A DNA stretch of 64,000 nt from Meghimatium bilineatum (GCA_034231615.1 CM067316.1:27456093-27520092), one strand, 5' to 3'. Positions 1 through 11,048 are shown, counted from the first letter of the stretch. Notes: generated from the letters alone by a model not told the origin. Translations and numbers: made by a program.

Positions 1-111
1 TCCATAACCTACTTAGTCGTCTCACACGATATACATAGAATGTAACGGTGTTATTATTTTTTTCTGCTTCCCTTTCGGGCCCTGGACAACACATGGGCGA
101 CAGATACCTTT
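1..111 (-). mobile_element. SINE-A copy, truncated by the window edge
   Basis: Reverse-oriented 5' half of the roughly 275-bp repeat seen about fifteen times here, including the CCCTTTCGGGCCC segment and the GTCGCC/GACGAC core. The rest lies beyond base 1. It sits in the intron downstream of eya exon E. Confidence 0.75.
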
Positions 112-231
112 CACAGTGGAAACCCGAAAGTGAACTCTGAAGAGAAGTACACATAAATTCAGCCATTGAAAGACTTGGCTCAGAACAGTGACTCAATGCA
201 CAGACGAAACACACACACATAGGAAACTCAC

Positions 232-290
232 CTTAAATCCTGTCCATTATCATCTGAGGAAACGTCGTCTATATGGACTTGATCACATTC
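232..290 (-). CDS. eya: eya exon 'E', Eya domain
   Basis: A 59-nt exon with acceptor TTTTTTTTGTCAG and donor AAG|GTGAGT. It encodes ECDQVHIDDVSSDDNGQDL plus two bases of a Ser or Arg codon (phase 2). This acidic block is one of the most conserved stretches of Eya proteins and directly follows the FFNDLE end of exon D. The following exon (expected to begin near TYNF and lead to the GGVDW region) is not present between base 1 and 231, so it lies outside the window. Confidence 0.96.
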
Positions 291-397
291 CTGACAAAAA
301 AAATACACTACAAATTACTCCAGTAAATACTATATAAGAATTCAGACACGCAAAGAATACTTGGTAAATAAGACGATCAAAGAAAGAACATATAATA

Positions 398-505
398 TGT
401 GATATGTTGAACATCTCAAACACTTTGCATCACCAGAAACATGAAGTTTGATGTGATATGTTGAACATCTCAAACACTTTGCATCACCAGAAACATGAAG
501 TTTGA
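398..505. repeat. 54-bp tandem duplication
   Basis: Two identical or near-identical 54-bp units beginning TGTGATATGTTGAAC, followed by a broken third start. Confidence 0.9.
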
Positions 506-622
506 TGTGATATCTTCATAGACAGGACACACGAACCAGACAATCACAGCAAAATTACCTGATGATGAGTGGTGCCGAGGACTCTTTAAAAAAGATTCTT
601 CACAACGTGACTAATAACAAAA

Positions 623-1084
623 CTGTAGTTTACTGAAATCATAACTACATTCTGTAGTTCACTGAAATCATAACTACATTCTGTAGTTCACTGAAATCAT
701 AACTACATTCTGTAGTTCACTGAAATCATACACACATTCTGTACTTCACTGAAATCATAACTACATTCTGTAGTTCACTGATATCATAACTACATTCTGT
801 AGTTCACTGAAATCATACCTTCATTCTGTAGTTCACTGAAATCATACACACATTCTGTAGTTCACTGATATCATAACTACATTCTGTAGTTCACTGATAT
901 CATAACTACATTCTTTCACTGAAATCATACCTTCATTCTGTAGTTCACTGAAATCATACACACATTCTGTAGTTCACTGAAATCATACACACATTCTGTA
1001 GTTCACTGATATCATAACTACATTCTGTACTTCACTGAAATCATTCACACATTCTGTAGTTCACTGATATCATACCTACATTAT
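623..1084. repeat. 29-bp minisatellite, about 16 copies
   Basis: Units of 29 bp starting CTGTAGTTCACTGAAATC. Variants (AACTAC, ACACAC, CCTTCA) are interspersed and some units are shortened. It lies in the eya intron between exon E and exon D. Confidence 0.95.
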
Positions 1085-2040
1085 AAGAGGGCAAATATCG
1101 TAGCTACGCTGTAAACTAGCAACACAACGTTCTTACGCTGTTTGGCTCCAAACAAGAATAATCGTGCTGTTTGAGAGTGAACAACGAAGACAAATGATAT
1201 AATTCTGCGTGTATATTCTAGCCAGTGTTTGATCGTTGAGGCTCCTGCAGTGCCGCGTGTATATTTTAGTCTTTATTTATTCTTTGAGGCTCCTGTGGTG
1301 TTGTGTGTACATTCTAGCCTTTATTTGGTCTTTAAGGCTCACCTGCAGTGCCGAGTGTATATTTTAACCTTCATTAGGTCTTCGAGGTCCCTTCAGTTTG
1401 TCACTAAACAATATCTCTGGCTGTGACTAACATTTTAAACAAATTACGTAATGACTCCAGGAATGTGCTGTGTAAGGTTAGAACCAAATTCTTCTCCAGA
1501 TAGTCGTTCGAGCTGATCCAAAACAATATCCTTATCTCTGCTGAATCGACGTTTTCCCTGCTTTCATAAGTTGGCGACATAAAGTATAAATTCAATCATC
1601 TGTACTCACTGCAGCAAAACTGAAGTCCAACAGAAGAAACTTACTTAAGACAGGGTAATGAAGTTTAGTTAATCACTGAAAACAGTACTATTGAAGTTTA
1701 CAAGACAGAAAATAAACATAGATGATATATATCTAGCACTGGCATTTGAACGTCAATAGTGCGGTTTTTACTTGTCGTTTTTGTGGTGAATGTATTCTTG
1801 AGAATAGGCTTTCGGTCGAAACGTCGATTTGTGTTGCTATGTGTTTCCAGTGATTAGAAAAACTTCATTTCCGTGTTTTCAAGTTTCGCTGGACAAATAT
1901 ATACACAGTAACCAATGATTACTAGCAACAGCCAATATTGTTGGGATCCTAACAGCTTTGGGATCAACGTACACCACTATTCTGACGAATGCTTTAATAG
2001 ATCTAAACAAGTGACACACGACGTAACTACAGACATATTC
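1085..2040. other. Intronic DNA without a recognised gene
   Basis: Contains four loosely similar 60-bp stretches at 1200-1400 (GCGTGTATATTCTAGCC-like, followed by GGCTCCTG-like) that look like a decayed tandem repeat. Short open frames here show no protein features. Confidence 0.5.
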
Positions 2041-2046
2041 TTCACT

Positions 2047-2425
2047 TGTCAGATATTTGCATGTTATCAGACACCTGTATGTGATCAGTCAGATATTTAC
2101 ATGTTATCAGACACCTGTATGTGATCAGTCAGATATGTGCATGTTATCAGACACATGTATGTGATCAGTCAGATATTTACATGTTATCAGACACCTGTAT
2201 GTGATCAGTCAGATATGTGCATGTTATCAGACACCTGTATGTGATCAGTCAGATATTTGCATGTTATCAGACACCTGTATGTGATCAGTCAGATATGTGC
2301 ATGTTATCAGACACCTGTATGTGATCAGTCAGATATTTGCATGTTATCAGACACCTGTATGTGATCAGTCAGATATGTGCATGTTATCAGACACCTGTAT
2401 GTGATCAGTCAAATATTTACATGTT
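2047..2425. repeat. 40-bp minisatellite, about 9 copies
   Basis: Units of 40 bp containing CAGTCAGATATTTGCATG and ATCAGACACCTGTATGTG. TTGC and GTGC versions alternate, giving an 80-bp higher-order period over the central part. Confidence 0.95.
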
Positions 2426-2554
2426 AAAAGGTATAAATATTTTCAATAATACTTGTGTAATAACTGAAATGCACGTAGAAGAAAAAAAAACAAAGGCGTG
2501 TCTATGACAAATTATGGTATTTTTTAAAATATCTTCTTAAAATCGCGCAAAAAA

Positions 2555-3215
2555 ACACAAAAATCATGTCAACAGATATAACAACACAACAACCAAAAAT
2601 CAGAATACACAATACCTAGATAGAATGTGTGGATAAATTTGAATACTTAGGAGCAAACATTCATGGTGCAGGAGACTGCATGGCAGAAATTAGGAAGAGA
2701 TTGGCAATGGCATTTTGTAAAATATCACGGTTTAAATTTAACAACAAAATGGAAACAAAATTGCTAATGATACGAACTTAAATTTTTCCGGTGGCAACAT
2801 ACGGCTGTGAAACATGGATCCTAAGTAGGACAGTGTGAAAGAAGATCAACGCCTTTGAGATGAAATGCTACAGAAAGATACTTAGAATATCATGGGGAAA
2901 AAAGAAACTCAGATATTATTAAACCATTGAAGATTCCAGATTGTTGGTTACTAAACGCAATAACATAAAGAAAACAACATCTATTTGATCATATAAAGAG
3001 ACAGCTGTTTAGAAAGACAAATAATGGAGGGCAGGGAACCTGGGAGGAGGAGGAAAGGCAGACCAAGAAGACTAGGACAGACAACATTAAAGATAACATG
3101 AATACGTCGTTGGAAAATTCAAGCAACATCGCCCTAGACAGAGAACGCTTCAGGGAGTTCATTGGTAAGACAACGCTCTGGAGAGAATACGTCACATGAC
3201 ACAACTTCTGCCGCT
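2555..3215 (+). pseudogene. Non-LTR retrotransposon 3' fragment (reverse transcriptase C-terminus)
   Basis: Conceptual translation with several stops and frameshifts gives VDKFEYLGANIHGAGDC, FPVATYGCETWILSR, INAFEMKCYRKILRISWG and a GRPRRL-type basic C-terminus. The YG.E.W and AFE..CYR..L.I.W motifs are typical of the region after the RT palm domain in RTE/CR1-like LINEs. The copy is 5'-truncated and dead. Confidence 0.85.
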
Positions 3216-3949
3216 TACAAATTGCTCAAAATACAATGAATGGGCTTGAGATTATAAAAAAACAGGAAAGCTCACACGTTGGAGATGTGAACATATGTAA
3301 GGATTTGTCTTCACCTGAGGTATTTGCTCAGGGGCGGGTAAACTATCTGACCTTTCATTGGATAGTCATGATTTTGTAAACACTTCATGTATAGAGCATA
3401 CCACAGCGTTAGACAAAAACATGTAGTGTGTTGTGGACGATTAATTATTCATTACATATTGTGGTACACATCTAGAGATCCATGTTGTGTGTACAACCAA
3501 CTCTTGCGGTCCAATATCCATGACTATATCAGTGTATCCAATATTACTCTACAAGCAACCCATGCCACACTGATGCCTCTGTGACTAGATACGTTCGCAG
3601 TGCTTGATCCTTCACAGAATATAGAGATGCATTATGGATTATGCAGAGATATGTAGAAACAAAGAGAAATCCACTATCACAGAGATATGTAGAAACAAAG
3701 AGAAATTTCATGAAAATTGTATTTAAATTAATTGTTTCAGTTTACTATGTCAGCTGGAATCTACATAAAATCTTTCGTGATACATGGGCTGTGACATAGG
3801 ATGTCAAAGTGACTGAACTGCCACGCTTAAGACATATGTGTCAAATGAAAAGGTCCCAGGTACTGATATAAGCCAAGCTGCAAATACAGCTCATAGCATC
3901 CTCGGAAGTACATCCTGGTAAAGACAAGTGTTTCAGAATGGACTTAAAA
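3216..3949. other. Intronic DNA, nothing recognised
   Basis: No conserved frame. A short direct repeat (GCAGAGATATGTAGAAACAA-like, twice) occurs at about 3640-3705. Confidence 0.4.
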
Positions 3950-4197
3950 ACATGTACGTTGCTTTTTACCTTTCATGCATGATGTAAGAGGAGAATAAAG
4001 GAGGTTTTGGGGTGGGATTGATTGCCTTATCTCATTAAGAGTCAATGTGACAGGAAGCTATGCTGAAGTCAGATGTGTCAAGCCAATATGCACAAATATC
4101 GCAGCTAAGCTGTAAACATGATACAACTCATTCCGTTCAGCGGACTACAACCTGATAATCTGCAGGAGTGTGAGAACTAAAGCAGAAGAAGAAGGAT
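3950..4197 (+). mobile_element. SINE-A copy
   Basis: Diverged copy from the ACCTTTCATGCATG segment through the hairpin (CGTTCAGCGG ... CTGCAGGAG) to the tail GCAGAAGAAGAAGG. The 5' GGGCCCGAAAGGGG head is missing. Confidence 0.85.
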
Positions 4198-5499
4198 GAG
4201 TATTTTCTACAAACAGAAACGACTGCTATAAAAAAAAATAAGGCGTGAATCATAAAACGCTTTATTTTTGCCTACAGTGTCGATGGTGAAGGAGGCGTGT
4301 ACAACCATGTTTGAACTAGGATTGGGTAAAGCGTAAAAAAAGGAGAAAGTTCTGGATAGTTCGCATCCTCTACATAAGCACTCCCATGCTGACATGAAAA
4401 TCTCATTATTAAAAAGGAATTTGCCATGGCTAAGCCGGGAACTCTGCATTCAGATTCTGCTGTTTGCTTAACGGACTTAATAAGTTGGGGGCATGGCTAG
4501 TCATGACCCAACCAGTCGCAGTGGCGCGGTTGGGTAAACACTAGGGCTCAGTGCCGAGTTGACTCACAGACGGGCATCAGCCAATGTCACACACGGAAGT
4601 TGGCGTGGGTCAATTAGATTGTATATACAGGAGTTTTAGGAATGTGTGTGTGGTTGCGAGAGAAACAGGGATCGAGGAGAAAGAGAAAAGGACGGAGAGA
4701 CGGAAGCGCGTTTAACAAGAGTGTCGAGACCTTTTATCCGAATCCATTTAAGAACATGGAGGATACATAAAGAGATATAGAAGCTAACAAGATTATAATT
4801 CATATTTGTGAGAAACAAGGACATCTATATATTAGCATAAGTAATTAAAGTATCAAGGGTCAGGCTCTGCTCGGTGGTGGAGTGGTACAGGAAGCTGTGG
4901 TATCAGTTGTGCATACTAGCCGTCCACAAAACAATGGCAACAAATTGGACGTAAATGCGGTCCTGAAAATCAATACAGCAAAAAATATTGGGTTGATGAC
5001 TAAATCCTCATGATGGTATGCTACCAATATGTTATAGTATCAAGGTTGTATATAAGGAGGGAGAAATTTAGCGTTAGAACCCCCCTCCCCTAGGAATATA
5101 GGACATTGCACTTCGTACTAAAGGTAAAGGTAGGTCCCATGGCATCTGCCGTCGGGGATGAAGATAACTCTTCATGTACTAAGCCGCAGCAACTATTAGG
5201 TGGGGTGTCCAGTTCCCTTCCTTGCTGGTTTTTTTACCTTCCCTAACTCATGCGTCAGGTACTCATTTACAGCTGAGTCGACTGGAGGAGTGGTCGTGTC
5301 AAGTGAAAAATCACAACCCGGATTTCTTTTCTTTTTTTTTTCTAACAATAGTAAAACAAAATATAATAAATTAATCCCATAAACCAATAACGACAGCAGA
5401 GTAACACTAGTTCCGCAATGAAGAAGTCACAAGTTCCGCTTCCTATTCAGGAGGTAGCCATCAATCAAGCAGTGTTTGGCTGTAGTGATTTTCTAGGCA
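4198..5499. other. Intronic DNA, weak repeats only
   Basis: A tRNA-like stretch may be present at 4510-4560 (GGCGCGGTTGGGTAAACACT), too degenerate to call. No protein motif in the open frames. Confidence 0.35.
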
Positions 5500-5630
5500 A
5501 TATAAATACGTTCAGTAGTTTATCATTACTTTCTGAACGGTCCGGATGCACAGTTGCGTGTCGCGGGTATCGAACCCAGTACCTTAGCCGACACAGACGA
5601 TCTCTACACCACTGTGTCACAGAGCCAGAT
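5500..5630 (-). mobile_element. tRNA-headed SINE fragment, family 2
   Basis: On the minus strand, an A-box-like GACACAGTGGTGTAGAG and a B box GGGTTCGATACCC about 35 bases apart give a tRNA-like head. The adjoining TTTCTGAACGGTCC segment recurs at 61927 with the same layout, which shows a dispersed family rather than a tRNA gene. Confidence 0.6.
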
Positions 5631-5835
5631 TGAAGATGGAGAATATCTTTTTTCGTTCATATAAAACAGTCCTTTCTCTAACCAAGCATATCTACGTCCC
5701 TGGTATTTAAGACATCTAGATAACTGTTTATAAAATAGACTAAATACAACATGACAGTATTCCTTCTGTATTCATAAGCACACTCTCGAGCACGAGGGTG
5801 CGGGAATAAAATTCAGTTTTAAACCAATACATAAT

Positions 5836-7023
5836 ATGTTACCGTGTGTTGGGTATGTTGTTTTTGTAGTGTGTGTCGATCGATCCATATTCAAAATGGG
5901 AAGAATGCAAACACTTGGCGAACGCAGAGACACAAAAGTACTAATTCAGGCAGAAAAGTTTCAGTGTATGCCAAGTCATCCAATGAAGGAAAGATTCCAA
6001 AATCTAGCAATGGGACGATTGAAAAGAAGCAGCTTTATTCATCAAGCTAAACGACTCCGCAGACAACTTACAGACCTACCTGAAGTTGACAGCCCCTTAA
6101 GACCTGTACCAGAACAAACCACGTGGAGTGAAAGACATGGAATGCCAATATACATTCAGACCCATGTTAAAGGAATACTAAGCGAGGACGAACAGAACAG
6201 TGTGCAGCGAAGGACAGTCACCCTCAGTTTCCTGGATGAGGAATATCCACAAGATATATGGGTCAGAGTATACACAGATGGGTCAGCACAGAATGCCGTG
6301 AGGAATGGAGGTGCAGGTGTATATATAGAATATCCACACAAGCCTAGAGATACAATCAGAACACCGACAGCAAAATTCTGCAATAATTATGATGCAGAAA
6401 TCCAGGCAATTAGTGTGGCAGCTAAAAAACTGCTGAACTCCAACTCTGACCTACAGCCTGTGGTATTCCTGACAGATGCAAGGTCTGTGCTTCAAGCTCT
6501 CCAGTCTGGAAAACTAACAGACTTGAAAAAACTACTTAGCGAATTGTCTTACCAGTATAGGGTAACCATGCAGTGGATACCCTCTCACTGTGGAATACCT
6601 GGAAATGAAAAAGCAGACCAACTGGCTAAGGAAGGTGCTGCCGAAGACCAACCAGATATACCAATCACCTACTATCTGAAAAAACAGATGATCAAGTCAA
6701 TAAGAAAGCCACAAACACCAACACAAGATGACTATCATATTATGAACAGACCAGAACAAGTTATAATTCTACGTCTCAGAACAGGACACAACCGACTCCG
6801 CAGTCACATGTATACAAAGTTCAAGATTGGCAACACAGCCATGTGTACATGTGGACAGGCAGCACAGAGTGCCAAACATATACTTCAAGAGTGTTCTGAG
6901 CATGAAACGCTGAGGCAGACATATTGGCCAGAGGAAACAACACTGGAATCAAAACTCTATGGGACACTGTATGAACTACAAAAGACAGTGAGTTTTATTA
7001 AGGAGACAGAATTACAGATATAG
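5836..7023 (+). CDS. LINE ORF2 C-terminal fragment with intact RNase H domain
   Basis: A 395-codon open frame. Recognisable element sequence starts at the internal ATG at 5896 (MGRMQTLGERRD); the first 20 codons are probably flanking sequence. RNase H motifs are complete: VYTDGS (Asp) at about residues 140-145, NNYDAEIQAI (Glu) about 183-192, FLTDARSVLQAL (Asp) about 212-223, and WIPSHCGIPGNEKADQLAKEG (His and final Asp) about 247-267. A Cys/His tail follows (RLRTGHNRLRSH, CTCGQ, KHILQEC). This arrangement is typical of I/Jockey-group LINEs that carry RNase H after the reverse transcriptase. The RT and endonuclease parts are absent, so it is a 5'-truncated copy, but the open frame suggests a young insertion. 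It is not a host gene and lies in the eya intron between exons E and D, antisense to eya. Confidence 0.9.
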   Translation: MLPCVGYVVFVVCVDRSIFKMGRMQTLGERRDTKVLIQAEKFQCMPSHPMKERFQNLAMGRLKRSSFIHQAKRLRRQLTDLPEVDSPLRPVPEQTTWSERHGMPIYIQTHVKGILSEDEQNSVQRRTVTLSFLDEEYPQDIWVRVYTDGSAQNAVRNGGAGVYIEYPHKPRDTIRTPTAKFCNNYDAEIQAISVAAKKLLNSNSDLQPVVFLTDARSVLQALQSGKLTDLKKLLSELSYQYRVTMQWIPSHCGIPGNEKADQLAKEGAAEDQPDIPITYYLKKQMIKSIRKPQTPTQDDYHIMNRPEQVIILRLRTGHNRLRSHMYTKFKIGNTAMCTCGQAAQSAKHILQECSEHETLRQTYWPEETTLESKLYGTLYELQKTVSFIKETELQI

Positions 7024-7062
7024 ACATGTTTCAAGTGAACGAAAGAAGAAGACGAAGATCCA
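5890..7062 (+). mobile_element. 5'-truncated RNase H-bearing LINE insertion
   Basis: The element body includes the reading frame above and a short 3' untranslated end, GTTTCAAGTGAACG followed by an AAGAAGACGAAG tail. That 3' end resembles the end of the SINE-A repeat (GTTTGAGAACGAACGC plus AAGAAG). Confidence 0.8.
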
Positions 7063-7334
7063 TATTCATAGTAAATTGGTGATATGCACATTGAGAGACT
7101 GAATTAAAATAGCAGCTGATTGGGCTAGTTTAAATTCCGTCAACTGCCTTCTGAGTTACGCAATGGGGGTGAACTATGGAGGTGCAGATGTAATAGCCAG
7201 GCGGGCCACAGTGGCATTTCGATGAACTGTACTGATACATCGAATATTGAGTTAGTTAACTTTTGTTTCTAGGTAGCCAGTTTCTTCTCCGTATTGTCCA
7301 TCTTCAGCCCCACTTCTTAAGATATATCTCTATT

Positions 7335-7612
7335 GATGTACCTATAGTTCATTATTAGTAATACATTAAATGAATTTTTAATAAATTTAATACTACTTTT
7401 AGTGAATTATTAATACTATCTGTAGTTAATTAACAATATTACTTTTAATTTATTGTAAAAACTAGTTTTAGTTAATTATTGGTACTACATTTAGTGAATT
7501 ATTAATACTACCTTTAAGTTAATAGTATTATTTTTAGTCAGTTTTAGTTAATTATTTAATGATACTTTTAGTTAACCATTAATACAAATTTTAATTATCT
7601 ATTAATACTTCC
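7335..7612. repeat. Degenerate AT-rich tandem repeat, about 10 copies
   Basis: Repeated variants of TTTTAGTTAATTATTAATACT with a period near 30 bp, heavily diverged. Confidence 0.7.
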
Positions 7613-7699
7613 TTCATTCGCTAATGATGTTTATATCTGTAATGTTGTTTCTTGTATAAATTGTTCGCTATTAATGTCTATATCTGCAGTTTTGTTTCT

Positions 7700-7885
7700 T
7701 GTATAAATTAGACAGTGTTTGTCATTTTTTCTTTTCTACCATAAAGTTTAACATTCACAGGTATATCATAAGGCCAGTATGTGCATATTAATGTATCATA
7801 GTTTGCAGATTCTTGAAGGATATGCTCTGAAGTTTGGTTGGCTTGTCCACATGTATACTTTGCTGATTTGCCTATTTAACATATT
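7700..7885 (-). pseudogene. Antisense fragment of the RNase H LINE 3' end
   Basis: The minus-strand sequence matches the Cys/His tail region of the copy at 5.9-7.0 kb, for example GTCCACATGTATAC in plus orientation against the complement of ACATGTGGACAGG, and GGCCAGTATGTGC. It is an older, inverted copy of the same family about 700 bp away. Confidence 0.65.
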
Positions 7886-8321
7886 GTGTATATAATGATT
7901 GTGGATGGTAGTCGTCCCGCGAAGGTAAGTTAGGCTGTAGTTATGCCTTTATCGCGGATTTACCATATATACATGCTATATATCATATTCATCTGTATAT
8001 ATTGTACTTTCCTTCTTTGTGTAAAGTCTTACAGTTAAACAGTGTGTTGTAGATTAATCATTTATGTGCTGTAAACCTTTCATAAGACCGAATATACATT
8101 TACAAAATTCTCATACAAAAAGGAGAAAAACAACAACATTATTTCCGTTATACACACACAAAATTCATTTATCTAAAAAAAACACACACACAAAATATCT
8201 TGGCATAAATTATCACCAAATAATTAACATTGAACGAGTGAATGCAAAACTATGATCATTTTCCTGAACTAGGTAAATCTTCATTTCTATTACGGTTAAC
8301 AGGTAATAACACTAACTATAG
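7886..8321. other. AT-rich intronic DNA, nothing recognised
   Basis: Short A-rich and CA-rich simple stretches (8150-8200) only. Confidence 0.4.
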
Positions 8322-8602
8322 GTTTCGCACGCGTGATGCCGGAGCCCGAGAGGGGAGCAAAGGATAGCAACACTATTATCTTTCATGCATGTCGTAAGAG
8401 ACGACTTAGGAGGTTATGAGGTGGGGTTGGCTGTCTCATCCCATATAGAGTAACAGTGATTAAATGCCACACTGAAGTCGGATGTGTCAGTCCGAAATGC
8501 GCAGATATCGCAGAAATTCGACACCATGATACAACGTATTTCGTTCTCTGGACTACATCCTGCTAATCTGCAGGAGTTTGAGAATGAACGCAGAAGAAGA
8601 CT
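8322..8602 (+). mobile_element. SINE-A copy, near full length
   Basis: Runs from TTTCGCACGCGTGATGCCGG through GAGAGGGGAGC, CATGTCGTAAGAGACGAC and GAAGTCGGATGTGTCAG to the hairpin and GCAGAAGAAGA tail. Confidence 0.92.
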
Positions 8603-8827
8603 TACTATAGAAACTGATATTCCTCAGCCACATCACTTTACCATTTACTATTTCCCTCATGACTTATTCAAAGACTTCTCATTCTGTCATGTTCTGTAGA
8701 AATACATTTCTATGTACAATTATTATTCCATATGATCTTCTTGGTTTCATAACATGACTTTTCATGAATTGATAAAATAATGTGTTGTCCAATTACTAAT
8801 CCATATTAGCTAAACTGGAAACACGTT

Positions 8828-9272
8828 TCATGACCATATCATAAACCAATGTAAACCATGACCATATCATAAACCAATGTAAACCATGACCATATCATAA
8901 ACTAACTTAAACCATAACCATATCGTGGACTAACTTAAACCATGACCATATCATAAACCAATGTAAACCATGACCATATCATAAACCAATGTAAACCATG
9001 ACCATATCATAAACTAACTTAAACCATAACCATATCGTGGACTAACTTAAACCATGACCATATCATAAACCAATGTAAACCATGACCATATCATAAACCA
9101 ATGTAAACCATGACCATATCATAAACTAACTTAAACCATAACCATATCGTGGACTAACTTAAACCATGACCATATCATAAACCAATGTAAACCATGACCA
9201 TATCATAAACCAATGTAAACCATGACCATATCATAAACTAACTTACACCATAACCATATCAAAGACTAACTT
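8828..9272. repeat. 28-bp minisatellite with 112-bp higher-order unit
   Basis: Sixteen or so 28-bp units of the form AAACCATGACCATATCATAA. Three variants (ending CAATGT, TAACTT, and the CGTGGAC type) are ordered A-A-B-C and this block of four repeats about four times, so recent amplification copied whole blocks. Confidence 0.95.
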
Positions 9273-9589
9273 AAACTTTGAACTCTTATACTCCGCTTAC
9301 CAAGTTCAACATCAAAATTATACTGTACTAATAATTTGCCGTATTTTCTGAAATCAGTGTGATGTCAGGTTACAGGTCAATTCAAGATGGTAGAAGTTAA
9401 CACAAAGAAAGTCATGCTTGGAATAGTATGCGTTAAATGTTCTAATAGCTGAAATATTAATATTTTAAAAGTTGGAATCATAAAGTTGACCATTTGTAAC
9501 TGAATTGTTTCCAATAGAATATGATGAACAATAGTGATGTTCTATGACATAAAAAAATGGGATGGGAGTCATCGATCACAGGTGATAGA

Positions 9590-9795
9590 ATATCATGAAT
9601 CACTAAAGTGAATTCTATCAAGGGAAATATACTTTCTAGAACGTTGTCTTATCGAGGATGCTCTGAAGGGCAAGTAGGCCTGCAGTGACCACAGACATGT
9701 GCATACATTATTCGATGTCGCTGGTCCATCGCCATCTTGGTTTTCCTCTTCTTCTCTCGGATGGCACTCTACCTTCCAGAACCAGCCTTTCGATA
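9590..9795 (-). pseudogene. Non-LTR retrotransposon C-terminal remnant
   Basis: The minus-strand frame reads ERLVLEGRVPSERRRGKPR, then WRWTSDIE and a degraded end. The LEGR...RRRGRPR.RW motif is the usual basic C-terminus of RTE/CR1-like LINE proteins. It lies only 75 bases downstream of the eya exon D donor, inside the intron. Confidence 0.75.
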
Positions 9796-9869
9796 CTACC
9801 ATGTCACTTTAAGTTTTAATTAAAAATAAAAGTTAATACTACTTGAAGCTAATTATTAGCAATACTAAC

Positions 9870-9959
9870 CTCTAAATCGTTGAAAAATAGATGTGTGTCT
9901 GCCAAGTTAAAGATGATCTCCTCCATTCTCAGACCCATTGACATGGAACCTTGCGGATC
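9870..9959 (-). CDS. eya: eya exon 'D', Eya domain
   Basis: A 90-nt exon, exactly 30 codons, phase 0 at both ends, with acceptor ATATTCCTAG and donor GTTAGT. It encodes [19 protein letters not shown] followed by [11 protein letters not shown], a near-perfect match to the conserved Eya-domain block that follows GSYA.RY in all Eya proteins. Joined to exon C it gives an uninterrupted Eya domain start. It is separated from exon C by an intron of about 21 kb filled with minisatellites and LINE/SINE remains. Confidence 0.97.
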
Positions 9960-10159
9960 CTAGGAATATCAGAAACATTAAGTTATGTCATGTGGCATGA
10001 AGAATTGTAGAGTCGATCAGTGAGTGTTTACAGTAGAGGATGTTAATGTTAGCATATAACGGAATAAACATACATTGAGCATTGACATAGCAATAATAAA
10101 TGTGACCGAGAGATGGTAATATAATTTAGAAGTATCGGTAGTGGAATGAGTAGTGGTAG

Positions 10160-10196
10160 CAGTTGCGGTAGTAGTAGTAGTAGTAGCAATAGTTGT
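10160..10196. repeat. (AGT)n microsatellite
   Basis: Interrupted GTAGTAGTAGTAGTAG run. Confidence 0.8.
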
Positions 10197-10249
10197 CGCA
10201 ATCATTTTAGAAGTAGCATTAGCCTGGCTGATGGTGTTAGCCCGAGTGA

Positions 10250-10356
10250 TGGTCTAGTGTACACGCAGTGACAATGTTATTCCCCATGATGTTTTCATGT
10301 ACACAGAAGTCGTGACAATGCTATTCGTCTGGTCTCACGTACACACAGTACAGCTT
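10250..10356. repeat. About 45-bp tandem repeat, left part, split by a SINE
   Basis: Units share GTACACA, GTGACAATG and TATTC/TCTGGTCTCAC. The array resumes at 10629-10685 after the tRNA-headed SINE. Confidence 0.65.
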
Positions 10357-10628
10357 GGGAGCCGCGTAGCGCAGTGGTTAGCGCACTGACTTTGCATACG
10401 AGTGGTCCTGGGTTCATTCCCCAGTTGATGCGGAAATGTTGTTTAACGTGGATCGCAACGGCTCCAGGGTAGACCCAGCCTTAAATAGGTACCGGATTAA
10501 TCCGGGAAGTAAAGACTGCGAGGCAGAGAAGATGGCTACCACCCTCATTTGCAGTGCTACTGAAATGTGAGATCGCTAATATCTCACATGCCCACGGCAT
10601 TTATAAATGCTATGGGTTACTTTACTTA
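10357..10628 (+). mobile_element. tRNA-headed SINE, family 1, copy 1
   Basis: A box TAGCGCAGTGGTTAGCGC and B box GGGTTCATTCCCC at tRNA spacing, then a long body with TTAATCCGGGAAGTAAAGAC and TGAGATCGCTAATATCTCAC, ending at CTATGGGTTACT. It is over 85% similar by eye to the copy at 62389. The internal promoter would be read by RNA polymerase III. The right flank resumes the repeat that the left flank ends in. Confidence 0.93.
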
Positions 10629-11048
10629 CATACACACAAGTAATGACACTATTATTTGCTCTGATTGTCTCACGAACACATATGTTGTTATCCGGTCTGA
10701 AGTCACAATTCTACCAAATGTCACCGTCAACAAAAGTGAGAACTAAGTCAGCACCGTGTAAAATATGTCATGTCCTTTGAAGACAGAATTGTATGAATTT
10801 TCTGTCATTTACAGATGATTTAAAGCAGAACAAAAATATATCTGGTTGTAGCGAGCGGACTTTGCATGACAGTTTGAAATATCGCACACCGATATTTTGT
10901 AAATAAATTTAGTTGGACAGAGAACAAATCAGATAACAAATGAGACATTGGAGAGTGGAGTATCCGAATGTACGCTTATAAGAGTGGAGCGCCTGTGTTC
11001 TTAGAAAATGTATTTGAACGAGCATGTTCTAAGGGCTAAGTTACTTAA
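10629..11048. other. End of the split tandem repeat, then unassigned DNA
   Basis: 10629-10685 continues the repeat at 10250. From about 10950 on, isolated diverged units of the following large array appear (TTATAAGAGTGGAG). Confidence 0.5.

Noticed and set aside
1915-2124. 69-codon frame at the start of the 40-bp array
   Set aside because: Half of it is minisatellite translation; no conserved features.
10357-10430. tRNA gene
   Set aside because: A and B boxes are good, but the same sequence with a long common body occurs at 62389, so it is a SINE. The minus-strand tRNA-like stretches at 5.5, 16.1, 19.1, 33.9 and 61.9 kb lack acceptor stems.
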